Positions 1 through 8,604 of a stretch of DNA of 64,000 nt are shown piece by piece; within the stretch, counting starts at the first letter, position 1; each line of letters opens with the position of its first letter. The stretch lies in assembly GCF_003390935.1 (NCBI RefSeq), contig NZ_QNQZ01000002.1, forward strand, positions 248,001-312,000. The letters are read 5' to 3'. The notes beneath the pieces are model-generated. The model was not told where the DNA came from and did not search any database. It saw only the letters and a program-made list of their open reading frames with translations. The position numbers were made by a program, and so were the translations under genes. The stretch comes from Lewinella sp. IMCC34191. GTDB taxonomy: Bacteria; Bacteroidota; Bacteroidia; Chitinophagales; Saprospiraceae.

Positions 1-1
1 C

Positions 2-406
2 GGTCTGCTCAATCTGGCGCGCCTGGAAGAGAATCGCGCGGCGCGGAAGCGAATCAGCGACCTTTACCGGGAGCTGCTATCGGAGATGCCGTTGAACTGC
101 CTGGACCCGGCAAACTACCCGGGCCTCGACTACAACTACGCCTACTTTCCCGTCTTCTGCTGGGATAACGCCATGCGGGAAGAGTTCATCGCCAAGCTAA
201 ACGCCGAGGAGATATACCCCCGCCGGTACTTCGAACCTTCCCTGAATCAATTGGATTTCCTTGCACCGGAGTTACGACGTTCCTGTCCGGTGTCGGAGCG
301 GGCCGCCAGTACGGTCGTCTGCCTGCCGCTGTACCCCGATCTTCCCCTGGACGACGTTCGGCGGATCTGTAAGATCATCCGTAAAAATATCCTGCAGTGG
401 TGGTGA
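2..406 (+). CDS. DegT/DnrJ/EryC1/StrS-family sugar aminotransferase (C-terminal part)
   Basis: The frame is open from the left edge of the window, so only the last 134 residues are present and the N-terminal PLP-binding domain lies outside. The visible part resembles the C-terminal small domain of PLP-dependent nucleotide-sugar aminotransferases: an Arg/Glu-rich helix (ARLEENRAARKRI), an EIYPRRYF segment, then CPVSERAASTVVCLPLYPD and a closing helix (DDVRRICKIIRKNI). These enzymes transfer an amino group to keto-sugar nucleotides. It overlaps the next gene by 10 bp, consistent with one operon for a polysaccharide containing an amino sugar. The exact sugar cannot be told from this fragment. 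Confidence 0.85.
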   Translation, partial: GLLNLARLEENRAARKRISDLYRELLSEMPLNCLDPANYPGLDYNYAYFPVFCWDNAMREEFIAKLNAEEIYPRRYFEPSLNQLDFLAPELRRSCPVSERAASTVVCLPLYPDLPLDDVRRICKIIRKNILQWW

Positions 407-1140
407 CGGCGGTTATGCAGCCCTATCTCTTCCCCTACCCCGGCTACTTTCAGTTGGTAATGGCGGCCGATCGCTTCATCTTTTACGATGATGTGCAATA
501 CATCAATGATGGATGGATCAATCGGAATCGCCTACCGGACGGGTGGTTTACCGTACCCGTTGCCGCCGACCACATGGATACGCCAATCAAGGATCGGCGC
601 ATAGCGGAAAAGCCCTACGCACGCTTCCGCAAGAAGTGGCTTAAACGATTTGATCTTCAGTATCGACGGGCCCCCTTTTATGAGTCGACGCGTCAGCTGA
701 TCGACCGCGTGTTCGTCCCCGAGCCTACGCATATAGGCGCTCTAGCCGCCAGAAGCGTGGAACTGACGGCCGAACACCTCGAAATTGCACCCGTGTTCGG
801 GACTTCCAGCAGCTTCACCTACGATCGGAATGCCGATACGCAGGACAAACTCCTCAGCTTACTGAACGAAACCGGAACTGAGGCCTTTGTGAACCCGGAA
901 GGCGGACGCCACCTGTACGAAGCGGCCGCCTTTAACAACCAGGGGATTTCACTACGTTTCCTACACTCCACACTCGACTACAGCGGGCAGGCAGGGCGCT
1001 TGGGGTACTCCATCATACACCTGCTCGCTCACCACGAGCCCGAAGTTTGCCGGCGCTGGCTTACGCACTATACCCTGACATCCAACAACCAACATGAACC
1101 CGCAACAGACCAACCCGCAGAAAATCGTTCTCTTCGGTGA
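397..1140 (+). CDS. WbqC-like family protein
   Basis: A 247-residue protein with the N-terminal signature of the WbqC family (TAVMQPYLFPYPGYFQLV), a group found in O-antigen and surface-glycan clusters whose reaction is poorly defined. Three consecutive GTG codons at 397, 400 and 403 are possible starts; the conserved strand begins right after them, so a GTG start is more likely than the ATG at 415, which would cut into it. The family length of about 230-250 residues fits. The start overlaps the aminotransferase, and the end overlaps the next gene by 47 bp, suggesting translational coupling. Confidence 0.85.
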   Translation: MVVTAVMQPYLFPYPGYFQLVMAADRFIFYDDVQYINDGWINRNRLPDGWFTVPVAADHMDTPIKDRRIAEKPYARFRKKWLKRFDLQYRRAPFYESTRQLIDRVFVPEPTHIGALAARSVELTAEHLEIAPVFGTSSSFTYDRNADTQDKLLSLLNETGTEAFVNPEGGRHLYEAAAFNNQGISLRFLHSTLDYSGQAGRLGYSIIHLLAHHEPEVCRRWLTHYTLTSNNQHEPATDQPAENRSLR

Positions 1141-1795
1141 GTCCCAGCTTGCCAGTCTGGCCCATTTCTACCTGACCCACGACAGTCCCCACGAAGTGGT
1201 GGCCTTCACCGTCGATGCAGACTACCGTAAGTCGGATTCGTACGAAGGACTGCCGCTCGTCGACTTCGAAAGCGTACAGGAGCATTATCCCCCGGGCGAA
1301 TTCGCCATGTTTCTGCCCATATCCTTCAAGCAGATGAGCCACCTGCGACGGTCCAAGCTGGAGGCGGCCAAGGAAAAGGGGTACGCGATCATCAGCTACG
1401 TCAGCAGTAAGGCCACGACCTGGCCGGACCTCAATGTGGGCGAGAATTGCTTCATCTTCGAAGACAATACCATACAGCCCTTCGTCACCATCGGCGACAA
1501 CTGCGTACTCTGGAGTGGCAATCACATCGGCCACCATACGACCATCGGCAATCATGTTTTCATAACCTCCCAGGTGGTTATCAGTGGCGCCTGCACGATC
1601 CACGATCACGCTTTCTTTGGCGTCAATGCCACCATTCGCGACGAAACGATCATCGGAGAAGCAACGCTGGTAGGCATGGGCGCGCTTATCACCCGGGATA
1701 CCGAGCCGTATTCCATTCATTTGGGCGCCAAGGGAAAAGTCGCCCGGGGAAAAAGCGTCAATCTCGACAGCATCTCCCATAAATCCGGCGGATAA
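1094..1795 (+). CDS. NeuD-like sugar O-acyltransferase (left-handed beta-helix)
   Basis: A 233-residue protein with an N-terminal Rossmann-like part (KIVLFGESQLASLAHFYL, residues about 10-27) followed from about residue 115 by imperfect hexapeptide repeats typical of a left-handed beta-helix (VGENCFIFEDNTIQ, IGDNCVLWSGNHIG, IGNHVFITSQVVISG). The GHHTTIG segment supplies the usual catalytic histidine of this class. The layout matches NeuD-type acyltransferases that acetylate sugars or nucleotide-sugars. It sits between WbqC and a glycosidase-like gene with overlapping ends, so it probably decorates the exported glycan. Acetyl as the transferred group is inferred from the family. Confidence 0.85.
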   Translation: MNPQQTNPQKIVLFGESQLASLAHFYLTHDSPHEVVAFTVDADYRKSDSYEGLPLVDFESVQEHYPPGEFAMFLPISFKQMSHLRRSKLEAAKEKGYAIISYVSSKATTWPDLNVGENCFIFEDNTIQPFVTIGDNCVLWSGNHIGHHTTIGNHVFITSQVVISGACTIHDHAFFGVNATIRDETIIGEATLVGMGALITRDTEPYSIHLGAKGKVARGKSVNLDSISHKSGG

Positions 1796-2730
1796 TGGCC
1801 TGGCAGAAACTCGGACGGGTATTCCATACCGGGGGGCAGCAGCCCTGGATGGTTTCCCATGCCTGTACCCCAACCTCGCTCTACCTTCCCGATGAGGACC
1901 GCATCCGGGTCTACTTCGCCCCACGGAATCAAAAGGGGCAGAGTATACCGACCTACCTGGAGGTGGAAGCCGCCGACCCTACCCAGGTCGTTTACCTCCA
2001 CGACCGCCCGATACTGGAACTCGGTGAGCGGGGTACCTTCGATGACGGCGGCATCATGCCGTGCAGCATCGAGCGAGCCGAAAACGGTGACCTCTACCTG
2101 TACTATGTCGGCTGGAACCCTTCCGTGTCGGTCCCCTACCGCAACGCTGTTGGATTGGCCGTCAGCCTGGACGGGGGGAAATCCTTTCAGCGCCCCTTCC
2201 CCGGCGCGGTCATTGATCGGACCCGCTACGAACCCTACTTCACCGCCAGCCCCTTTGCCCTGCGCGAGGGAAGCGTCTGGCACCTGTGGTACGCGAGCAG
2301 CAGTGGCTTCCTGGAAGTGAACGACCGGATTGAACCGCTGTATAATTTGAAGTACGCCCGCTCAACGGACGGCGTGAACTGGGAACGCAACAATCCGGAC
2401 ATCTTTGCCCCCGCCTTCGAGAACGAATGCACCGCCCGGCCGGCCGTCGTCAAAGACGGTGACCTCTACAAAATGTGGTATTGCTACCGGGGCAGCTACG
2501 ATTACCGGGATGGAAAAGACGCCTACCGCATCGGATACGCGGAGAGTAACGACGCGGTCAACTGGATCCGCAAGGACGAAGCGGCCGGCATCGATTTCGC
2601 CGATTCGGGCTGGGATTCCACCATGCAGACCTACCCGGATGTGGTCGACACCCCGCACGGTCGCTATCTCTTTTACTGCGGCAATGGCTTCGGGCAAACC
2701 GGTTTTGGCTGCGCCAGGTGGCAAAAATAA
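1795..2730 (+). CDS. glycosidase-like beta-propeller protein
   Basis: A 311-residue protein with repeated blade motifs of five-bladed beta-propeller glycosidases (GH43/GH32/GH130-like): DLYLYYVGWN, VWHLWYASSSG, LYNLKYARSTDGVNW, LYKMWYCYRG, YRIGYAESNDAVNW. There is no signal peptide, so it is expected in the cytoplasm. The ATG overlaps the preceding TAA (TAATG). Its place inside a biosynthetic cluster suggests trimming, phosphorolysis or transfer on a glycan precursor rather than extracellular degradation, but this is inference. The exact CAZy family is not certain. Confidence 0.7.
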   Translation: MAWQKLGRVFHTGGQQPWMVSHACTPTSLYLPDEDRIRVYFAPRNQKGQSIPTYLEVEAADPTQVVYLHDRPILELGERGTFDDGGIMPCSIERAENGDLYLYYVGWNPSVSVPYRNAVGLAVSLDGGKSFQRPFPGAVIDRTRYEPYFTASPFALREGSVWHLWYASSSGFLEVNDRIEPLYNLKYARSTDGVNWERNNPDIFAPAFENECTARPAVVKDGDLYKMWYCYRGSYDYRDGKDAYRIGYAESNDAVNWIRKDEAAGIDFADSGWDSTMQTYPDVVDTPHGRYLFYCGNGFGQTGFGCARWQK

Positions 2731-2736
2731 AAACCT

Positions 2737-3408
2737 ATGAAGACGACCATTTTATCCTACGACCCGGAGCGTTACCCCTTCGAAAACCTCTTTCAGGAAT
2801 TCCTGGAGACGCGGGAACTCAGCGAGCTCACCGCTAGCTATGCGGATGAACCCTCCCTGGCTAACTCCCTGTACAAGAATATGGAGCAGTCTCCGGTATT
2901 CAAGCGAATGTACAGCGCCCTGGATGCACCGGAAGGGCAGCAATTTTATGACCTCTACGCCAAGTTTATCCGCCAAGAGATTCGTCCTCAGTTCGACGGC
3001 CCCATCTACTACCAGGCAAAACCCAGCCACCGCATCCTCTTCGCCGACGTGCCCGGGCAGAGTCGGTTCCACCGCGACGCCGATTACGGACACGACCCCA
3101 ACGAAATCAACTACTGGGTCCCCCTCACCCCGGCCTACGCTACCAATACCTTTTGGATCGAAAGCGAGGTCGGCCAGGCCGATTACGAGCCGGTGGAGGC
3201 CCGGCCGGGCGAGTACGTTCGTTTTCCCGGTTCGACCCACGCCCACGGGGCTAAGGCGAACGATACCGGTAAGAGCCGGGTGTCCTTTGACTTTCGGGTG
3301 ATTCCCGCTGACCTGGCCCCCGCCGCCTACCGCGAGGGCAGCAACCGGAACGCGGGGGAGGATAACCCGGTACGGGCAAACGCGCTACAATTCACTTACT
3401 GTGCGTGA
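2737..3408 (+). CDS. StrG-like 2-oxoglutarate/Fe(II)-type oxygenase
   Basis: A 223-residue protein resembling the streptomycin-biosynthesis StrG family. The sequence shows an HxD pair in SRFHRDADYGHD, a distal histidine in FPGSTHAHGAK and a following Arg in KSRVSFDFRVIP, the arrangement expected for a cupin-fold Fe(II)/2-oxoglutarate oxygenase (HxD...H...R). Such an enzyme would hydroxylate or oxidise a sugar or linked group. It lies 6 bp after the glycosidase-like gene and overlaps the next glycosyltransferase by 8 bp. Substrate unknown. Confidence 0.65.
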   Translation: MKTTILSYDPERYPFENLFQEFLETRELSELTASYADEPSLANSLYKNMEQSPVFKRMYSALDAPEGQQFYDLYAKFIRQEIRPQFDGPIYYQAKPSHRILFADVPGQSRFHRDADYGHDPNEINYWVPLTPAYATNTFWIESEVGQADYEPVEARPGEYVRFPGSTHAHGAKANDTGKSRVSFDFRVIPADLAPAAYREGSNRNAGEDNPVRANALQFTYCA

Positions 3409-4405
3409 GTTACCCGAAGTCAGTGTCAGTATTATTACTTACAACCAGCGCGAGCTAGTTGGACGGGCTATCGACAGCGCGCTCCGACAGGAGACCAGCT
3501 TCCCCTTCGAGATCATCATCGGGGACGACTGTTCCAACGACGGCACCCAGGACGTACTACGGGATTACAAAGCGCGCTACCCCGACAAAATCCAGCTGAT
3601 CCTGCACCCGGTCCGGTATAAGAACGAGGTCCCCGGCCGCACGAACAATACCACCAATCTGCTGAACTGCCGGGGCAAGTACACGGCCATGCTGGACGGT
3701 GACGATTACTGGACCGATCCGCACAAACTGGAGCGGCAATACCGGATCCTCGAGGACCGGCCGGATATCGCCTACTGCCTGCACGATGCCCGCATGGCCT
3801 ATCACCAAACCCCGAAATACGAACCCTACATCCGCAAGATGTCGGAAAAGGTAAACTGCCCCCCCACCGGCGTGTACAGCCAGGCCGACTTAGCGATGCG
3901 CAACGTTCTCGCGCCGCACATCGGATCGATCATGTACCGGACCGATCAGCTTCGGGACTTACCGGACTGGTTCTATAAAGTGATTGCGGCCGATTACGCG
4001 CTGCTCCTGCATCTAAGTCGTAACGGGTCTATCTATTACGACGAGCGGGACGACGCGGCATACTACATCTCGCCGGCGGGTTTTCAGCAAGTATTCCGGA
4101 AGAACCCGACGCATCTGCACCAGGAATTACGGGACATCGAAACCTACAACAAGCACTTCCCCGCGACCCGCGGGAGTGCCCAAGGCACCCGCGGCAAGGC
4201 GATCTTGCATTTCCACCTTTACCAGCACTACCGCGACGAAAAGGAAAACCGCAGGGCGGCGCGGCATTTATATCGTGTCTTCCGGCACGACCCCCTGTTC
4301 GTCGGACAGCTTATCCTTTCCTCGCTGAAGGGCAATAAAGGTTACCGACCGGCTTCCAAGCGCGCTAATAAGTCCGCCGAGAAATCCGCGGAAATCCGCT
4401 CGTAG
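3401..4405 (+). CDS. family 2 glycosyltransferase
   Basis: A 334-residue GT2 enzyme starting at a GTG that overlaps the preceding stop. The N-terminus has the GT-A nucleotide-sugar fold: VSVSIITYNQRELVGRAIDSAL, FEIIIGDDCSNDGT, and a DxD-type metal site in AMLDGDDYW. It should transfer a sugar from a nucleotide donor to a glycan acceptor at the inner membrane. It ends tail-to-tail with the convergent CgeB-like gene, sharing 64 bp of coding sequence, which leaves no room for a terminator between them. Confidence 0.92.
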   Translation: MRELPEVSVSIITYNQRELVGRAIDSALRQETSFPFEIIIGDDCSNDGTQDVLRDYKARYPDKIQLILHPVRYKNEVPGRTNNTTNLLNCRGKYTAMLDGDDYWTDPHKLERQYRILEDRPDIAYCLHDARMAYHQTPKYEPYIRKMSEKVNCPPTGVYSQADLAMRNVLAPHIGSIMYRTDQLRDLPDWFYKVIAADYALLLHLSRNGSIYYDERDDAAYYISPAGFQQVFRKNPTHLHQELRDIETYNKHFPATRGSAQGTRGKAILHFHLYQHYRDEKENRRAARHLYRVFRHDPLFVGQLILSSLKGNKGYRPASKRANKSAEKSAEIRS

Positions 4406-5484
4406 CTGTAGTTTTCCAGGGTGAACTGCTGTCCGCGAGCGGCGATGGCGGCCCGTTCCTCCGGATGTTCCAGGTAGTAATCGATCTTCCGCAGGCAGTC
4501 TTCATCGTCGGCGTAGGTGGCAAAGATTCCCTGCGGGAAAGTGGCCGCCAGGTTCGGTGCCATGCGGGTCAGCATGAATCCACCGACGCCCATCACCTCG
4601 AACATCCGTTGGTTAAAGCCTACGGTCCCGGCGATGTCGACGTAGTCGTTGAGGCAGATGTCGGCATGGTGATAGGTCTGGTACATTTCCAGACCACTGG
4701 TCACGCCCCGGAAGCTCTCCGCCAGGTTGGGGAAATCAGCCAGGGTGCGGCCGTCGCCGCCGTGTTCCCACCAGTACCCCCACCAGGTGAATTTTGTCCG
4801 GCCGGCCAGGCGCTCGAAGAAATCGGTGCGGGCGGCGAAGTTCTCCGTACCCATGCCACCGACAAAGACGACCCCAGGGCTGGGCCGGCCCTCCACCAAC
4901 TGGTCGTTGATGCGGGGATCGAAGCCCTGGTCGTTCAGAATGCTATCCACCCCGTGGACCTCGAAGATCTTTTTAAAGTGGGGCTGATCGGTATAGATGA
5001 GATCGAAATCGTTGGGGTGCCATTCGTACGGCAGGCGGGCGCTCAGGCGAGCGACCAAGAGCGCCTCGTCCCGGTAGGGCTGCCAAAAGGAGGAAGGCTG
5101 CGGTTGGGAGCGGGCAAACAGCACGTCAGGCTTACGGTGCCGGATGTAGGCATCCGCCACGTAGCTACGCCACGCCCGGTGGTTTCCCGTGACCCGCCGG
5201 TAGGCGCGGAAGGCAAACTCCATTGCCCGCGCCCGAGCCTTTCCAAAAAGTTTCTCGGCTACCTTTCGGGTGAAGACTCCGTCCAGAAAAAAGTATTCTT
5301 CCGCCTCCCACTGCCCGGACTGATTCAGGTAATAGGTATAAAAATCACCGTAATTAGAGTAGAGGCTTAACAACCACTCCCGGTATTCTTCCAGGTTCAT
5401 ATCGCGGATGGCGGGCTCCGCGGCTTGCTTCTGTTTCAGGTATTTACGGGGATGGACAATGTCAAATTTGATGAGTCGCTTCAT
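4342..5484 (-). CDS. CgeB-like glycosyltransferase
   Basis: A 380-residue protein; ATG at 5484 is preferred over an upstream TTG at 5526. The second half carries the glycosyl-transferase-1-like domain of the CgeB/YkvP family: FVGGMGTENFAARTDFFERL, YHHADICLNDY, FNQRMFEVMGVGGFMLT and the end of a GT-B donor domain (HPEERAAIAARGQQFTLENYSYE). It probably adds a sugar or assembles part of the surface glycan. It is the only gene of this cluster on the minus strand, is divergent from the ABC permease, and overlaps the GT2 gene by 64 bp at its 3' end. Confidence 0.85.
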   Translation of the reverse strand: MKRLIKFDIVHPRKYLKQKQAAEPAIRDMNLEEYREWLLSLYSNYGDFYTYYLNQSGQWEAEEYFFLDGVFTRKVAEKLFGKARARAMEFAFRAYRRVTGNHRAWRSYVADAYIRHRKPDVLFARSQPQPSSFWQPYRDEALLVARLSARLPYEWHPNDFDLIYTDQPHFKKIFEVHGVDSILNDQGFDPRINDQLVEGRPSPGVVFVGGMGTENFAARTDFFERLAGRTKFTWWGYWWEHGGDGRTLADFPNLAESFRGVTSGLEMYQTYHHADICLNDYVDIAGTVGFNQRMFEVMGVGGFMLTRMAPNLAATFPQGIFATYADDEDCLRKIDYYLEHPEERAAIAARGQQFTLENYSYERISADFSADLLARLEAGR

Positions 5485-5582
5485 GCAGAATAAGGGGGCT
5501 GTGGTATCAAACTGTGAATTATCCAACCCAAAGATAGTATGTCCCTGATGCTCGGACTACCTTCGTGGAGAAAACCGAGCCG

Positions 5583-6410
5583 ATGAAGTCACAGGCCACG
5601 ACGATAATTAAGCCGCTCAGCGGGTGGCAATTGCTTGGCCTGACCGAACTCTGGCAGTACCGCGATCTGCTCTACTTCCTCTCCGTCCGGGGCATCAAGA
5701 TCAAATACGCCCAGAGTATACTCGGTGTCGGGTGGGCGGTAGCTAACCCCCTCATCCAGGCCGTGCTGTTCACGGTGATCTTTGGCAACCTGGCCAAACT
5801 GGAAAGCGACGGCACGCCCTACATCCTGTTCAGTTACACCGCCATGGTGGTCTGGACCTACTTCAGTGGCATCCTGACCGACGCTACGACCTCTCTCGTG
5901 GCCAACCGGGCCATGATCAGTAAGGTCTACTTTCCCCGCCTGGTGTTGCCCCTTTCGGCCGTGCTGAATAAGCTGCTGGACTTTGCCATTGCGTTTATTA
6001 TCCTGATCGGCTTACTCCTGTACTACGGTCAGGCACCCAGCTATACGATCTTTATGTTTCCGGTCCTGTTGCTCATTCTCATCCTGACGAGTATCGGTAT
6101 CGGTTGCCTGCTGGCCGCCGTTGCCGTGCAGTACCGCGACGTCAACTACGCCATGAACTTTTTGGTGAAGATGTTGATGTACAGTGTTCCGGTGGTCTAT
6201 TCGGTAGATTACATCCCCGAAGCATACCGTACGCTGTACGCCATCAACCCCATGGTCGGGGTCATCGAGGGCATGCGGTCCATGTTCCTGCAGTCGCGTC
6301 CCTTCCCCTGGGAGTGGGTCGGCATCGGTGCCTTGGTGGCGGTCGTTATCTTTATTGTAGGTTGTTTTTATTTCAGACGCGTGGAGCGTCACTTTGCGGA
6401 TTTGGCCTAA
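5583..6410 (+). CDS. wzm: ABC-2 type polysaccharide export permease (Wzm/TagG-like)
   Basis: A 275-residue integral membrane protein with about six hydrophobic segments. The N-terminal part (LLYFLSVRGIKIKYAQSILG, VGWAVANPLIQAVLFTVIFG) and the closing RRVERHFADLA are typical of the ABC-2 permeases of O-antigen and teichoic-acid exporters. ATG 5583 is chosen; an in-frame GTG at 5565 would add six residues. It is followed 30 bp later by its ATPase, and the pair should move the finished, lipid-linked glycan across the inner membrane. Confidence 0.92.
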   Translation: MKSQATTIIKPLSGWQLLGLTELWQYRDLLYFLSVRGIKIKYAQSILGVGWAVANPLIQAVLFTVIFGNLAKLESDGTPYILFSYTAMVVWTYFSGILTDATTSLVANRAMISKVYFPRLVLPLSAVLNKLLDFAIAFIILIGLLLYYGQAPSYTIFMFPVLLLILILTSIGIGCLLAAVAVQYRDVNYAMNFLVKMLMYSVPVVYSVDYIPEAYRTLYAINPMVGVIEGMRSMFLQSRPFPWEWVGIGALVAVVIFIVGCFYFRRVERHFADLA

Positions 6411-6440
6411 TGCCGTGACCGCGGGCTTCAAAGCCGCACT

Positions 6441-7709
6441 ATGAACGAAAACGTTATTGAAGTTACCGATCTGGGAAAACGTTACCGCCTGGGTGGCCGT
6501 GACCACGCGGAAACCCTATTGGAGCACGTAGGGCAAATCGCTACCTACCCCATCCGCAACTTCCGTAATCTGGTGCAACGCAAAAACTTTACCGAAGGCG
6601 AGGAGGATGACAGCATTCTCTGGGCACTACGCGATGTCAACTTTACGGTAAAGCAGGGCGATGTTCTAGGCATCGTAGGCCACAACGGCGCGGGCAAAAG
6701 TACGCTGCTGAAAATCTTGAGTCGCATCACCCCGCCGACCACCGGCGAGATACGCATCCAAGGCCGGGTATCCAGTTTGTTGGAAGTAGGGACCGGCTTC
6801 CACCAGGATCTGACCGGTCGCGACAACGTCTTCATGAACGGTGCGGTACTGGGGCTGACCCGCCGGGAGATCCGCGACCGCTTCGACGAGATCGTCGAAT
6901 TCAGCGGCATCAGGAAGCACATCGATACCCCGGTGAAGTTTTACTCCTCCGGAATGAAGGTCCGGCTGGCGTTCAGTGTCGCCGCGCACCTGGATCCGGA
7001 GATCCTGATCATCGACGAAGTACTCGCCGTAGGTGACCTGGCCTTCCAACAAAAATGCCTGGGCAAGATGGACAGCGTCCGGGAACAGGGACGTACCATC
7101 CTCTTCGTCAGCCACAACATGAGCGCGGTGGAAGGGCTTTGCGGACGCTGCATCCTGATGGACGGCGGCCGGATGGCCTACGACGGTACCGTCAGCGAGG
7201 CCATCGGTCGCTACCGCGAGGGCAGCCTGAATATGGCCGAAGCGAGCGGCCTGGCAGAGCGGACCGACCGCGACGGCGGCGGACGGATCCGGTTCACGGA
7301 CGTACGCCTCAATCAGAACGGAGGCGTATACACCGGTGAGTCCGTCCGCCTGGAACTGGATTACGAAGCCACGGTGGATATCCCCAGCTTGCAGGTCGCC
7401 ATTAAATTCAGCCGCAGCTACCGCGAAGTGGTGATGACCCTGGATAACCGCATTCAGGGGAAGCCCCTTTCCGCCCGAGCCGGAAATAACACGCTCGTGG
7501 TGGAACTGCCCGCGCTGGATCTGATTCCCGACCGCTATCTCATCGACCTGTGGGCCGGTGCCGGTTCCGTTGCCGAAGACCGCATCTTCAACGCTACATC
7601 GGTGGTGGTGCTGGAGAAAGACATCTACGGCAGCGGGGTACTTCCCCAGGCGAACCGCCACGGCTTCCTGGTGCCCCCCGCCTGCCGGTGGGAAACCGCC
7701 CGAACCTAA
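6441..7709 (+). CDS. wzt: ABC transporter ATPase for polysaccharide export with C-terminal Wzt domain
   Basis: A 422-residue protein with an N-terminal ATPase: Walker A GHNGAGKST, signature motif YSSGMKVRLAFS, Walker B ILIIDEVLAVGD and the switch histidine in FVSHNM. After about residue 270 there is a beta-rich extension of about 150 residues (RIRFTDVRLNQNGGVYTGES...) that corresponds to the Wzt C-terminal domain, which in O-antigen exporters recognises the modified non-reducing end of the glycan. This points to an exporter that checks a terminal modification, fitting the sulfotransferase next door. Confidence 0.93.
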   Translation: MNENVIEVTDLGKRYRLGGRDHAETLLEHVGQIATYPIRNFRNLVQRKNFTEGEEDDSILWALRDVNFTVKQGDVLGIVGHNGAGKSTLLKILSRITPPTTGEIRIQGRVSSLLEVGTGFHQDLTGRDNVFMNGAVLGLTRREIRDRFDEIVEFSGIRKHIDTPVKFYSSGMKVRLAFSVAAHLDPEILIIDEVLAVGDLAFQQKCLGKMDSVREQGRTILFVSHNMSAVEGLCGRCILMDGGRMAYDGTVSEAIGRYREGSLNMAEASGLAERTDRDGGGRIRFTDVRLNQNGGVYTGESVRLELDYEATVDIPSLQVAIKFSRSYREVVMTLDNRIQGKPLSARAGNNTLVVELPALDLIPDRYLIDLWAGAGSVAEDRIFNATSVVVLEKDIYGSGVLPQANRHGFLVPPACRWETART

Positions 7710-7737
7710 TTTCTCAATCGCCGAGTAACCCCACGCT

Positions 7738-8598
7738 ATGCTACCCGGAAGAATCAAAGGCCACGTACGCGCCACCGTCCGCAACACCATCACCAGCGGC
7801 CGGAGGATGGGCTTTTTCCCTACCCGACGCTTCGCGCTCATCTGCCACCAACGGAGCGGCAGCAATATGCTCACCAGCATCCTGAACCAACACCCTGACG
7901 TCATCATGCGGGGGCAAATCCTGAAGGACGACCCCGACTACCAGGCGCAATTACAGGAAATGGGCATGGTACCGTTTACGGGCAAGCTGTTCGACGACGG
8001 GATCGAGGCCCGCCGCCAGTTCGATCGTCTGCAGGAGCAAGCCGGCGAACGGGAAGACCGCAATGCCCGGGAAACCGTGGAATCCTTCTATCACAGCCAG
8101 GGATTTGACAGCCACCGCTCCGTGATCGGTATCAAGTTTCACGGCGGTACGCTGTACCGGGACGAGATCGAAGCCATTTTCCTCGGTACGACCCCCTACG
8201 ATATTATCCTGCTGCACCGGGAAAACCTGCTCGCCGCCGGCATCTCCTGGTACCAGGCGCGCGTGCTCGACCAGTGGGTTTCCAAATCCGAAAAGATCGA
8301 AAAGCCCACCATCGAGATCGATATTCCCCTGCTGCTGGAGTTCGTGGAGCGCACCCGGGACGACATCGCCGAATGGAAAGGGATGTTGGAGAAGCATCGT
8401 CATCCCTACCTGGAACTCACCTACGAGCAAATCACCTCCCCGGACTTTTCCTACGATACGATCTGGAACCATCTCGACGTGCGGTCGATCGAACAGCCAA
8501 AACCAAAAACGTATAAACTGCTCAAGGATTACCAGCACATCAGCAACATAGACGCCATCCGGGAAGCTTTCGCCGGCAGGGAACTAGGAGCGGTATAA
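7738..8598 (+). CDS. sulfotransferase (Stf0-like)
   Basis: A 286-residue protein. Near residue 38 it carries a 5'-phosphosulfate-binding loop, FALICHQRSGSNMLTSIL, typical of PAPS-dependent sulfotransferases, followed by an acceptor region and LLHRENLLAAGISWYQAR, which corresponds to the 3'-phosphate-binding Arg/Ser helix. No signal peptide, so it acts on the cytoplasmic side. Lying directly after wzt, it probably sulfates the glycan before export. No PAPS-synthesis genes are in the window. Confidence 0.8.
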   Translation: MLPGRIKGHVRATVRNTITSGRRMGFFPTRRFALICHQRSGSNMLTSILNQHPDVIMRGQILKDDPDYQAQLQEMGMVPFTGKLFDDGIEARRQFDRLQEQAGEREDRNARETVESFYHSQGFDSHRSVIGIKFHGGTLYRDEIEAIFLGTTPYDIILLHRENLLAAGISWYQARVLDQWVSKSEKIEKPTIEIDIPLLLEFVERTRDDIAEWKGMLEKHRHPYLELTYEQITSPDFSYDTIWNHLDVRSIEQPKPKTYKLLKDYQHISNIDAIREAFAGRELGAV

Positions 8599-8604
8599 AG
8601 ATCG

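Noticed and set aside
4465..5370. 301-codon plus-strand frame
   Set aside because: Antisense to the CgeB-like glycosyltransferase, whose family motifs are clear.
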